Below are positions 6,423-6,543 of a stretch of DNA of 6,543 nucleotides, piece by piece (the first letter of the stretch is position 1; each line of letters begins with the position of its first letter). Below the pieces are notes generated by a model. That model saw only the letters and a program-made list of their open reading frames with translations. It was not told where the DNA came from and made no database searches. This stretch comes from Clostridia bacterium (GTDB taxonomy: Bacteria > Bacillota > Clostridia > Oscillospirales > Acutalibacteraceae), in NCBI GenBank assembly GCA_900768075.1, contig CAAGBN010000032.1, forward strand, positions 1 to 6,543. Reading direction: 5' to 3'. A program made the translations under genes and the position numbers.

Positions 6423-6543
6423 TTTGAAATAGCAACAAAACAGCACTTCCGAACGCCGACACCCCATAAGGCAGTATTTCTTTAAAAAGTGAACTAACAT
6501 CACAATAATACGTTAAAAATCACCGATATGCGTCAGCATTATC
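6423..6543. other. Downstream intergenic segment without a clear gene
   Basis: This segment has stop codons in all plus frames. It contains a GC-rich island at about 6441-6472 inside otherwise AT-rich DNA. I see no hairpin plus T-tract terminator for the flavoprotein operon, no convincing promoter and no ribosome binding site. On the minus strand a frame opens at an ATG near 6499 and runs back into the flavoprotein gene, but it is a short shadow frame without a Shine-Dalgarno sequence. Confidence 0.5.

Noticed and set aside
6365..6501. Minus-strand frame opening near 6499 and running back into the end of the flavoprotein gene
   Set aside because: No Shine-Dalgarno sequence or promoter before it, about 45 codons long, and it overlaps conserved coding sequence on the other strand.

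Overview
The window reads as ordinary chromosomal sequence from an anaerobic, low-to-moderate GC Firmicute of the class Clostridia, most plausibly a gut Ruminococcaceae/Oscillospiraceae-type organism. The reasons are strong AAGGAGG-type ribosome binding sites, sigma-A-like promoters, U-tract terminators, a Gram-positive-style signal peptide, and two flavoproteins whose closest recognisable relatives are the clostridial versions of their families. The lineage is an inference from style; there is no rRNA or other marker gene here.

Layout from left to right. Positions 1-46 hold a small perfect hairpin followed by a GC-rich block, with no supportable gene. Positions 47-1495 hold a minus-strand APC-superfamily amino-acid permease with its own terminator. 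Positions 1496-1739 are a divergent AT-rich intergenic region carrying two back-to-back promoters. Positions 1740-3446 hold a plus-strand gene for a 568-residue exported protein of no recognised family, closed by a strong terminator. Positions 3447-3584 hold that terminator and a promoter for the next unit. Positions 3585-6422 are a two-gene, translationally coupled operon of FAD-dependent oxidoreductases: first an HI0933/YhiN/BaiN-type flavoprotein, then a COG2509-type FAD-dependent dehydrogenase. Positions 6423-6543 hold no gene and no clear terminator.

The window therefore contains three separately promoted transcription units: permease (minus), secreted protein (plus, monocistronic) and flavoprotein pair (plus). 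Nothing in the sequence ties the permease, the exported protein and the flavoproteins into one pathway. The only strong functional link is between the two flavoproteins, which share a promoter and are 6 nt apart, with the second gene's ribosome binding site inside the last codons of the first.

I found no mobile element, CRISPR array, tRNA, rRNA or riboswitch. I do not see a clear new system. The best candidates for something undescribed are the orphan exported protein and the unknown joint role of the flavoprotein pair.
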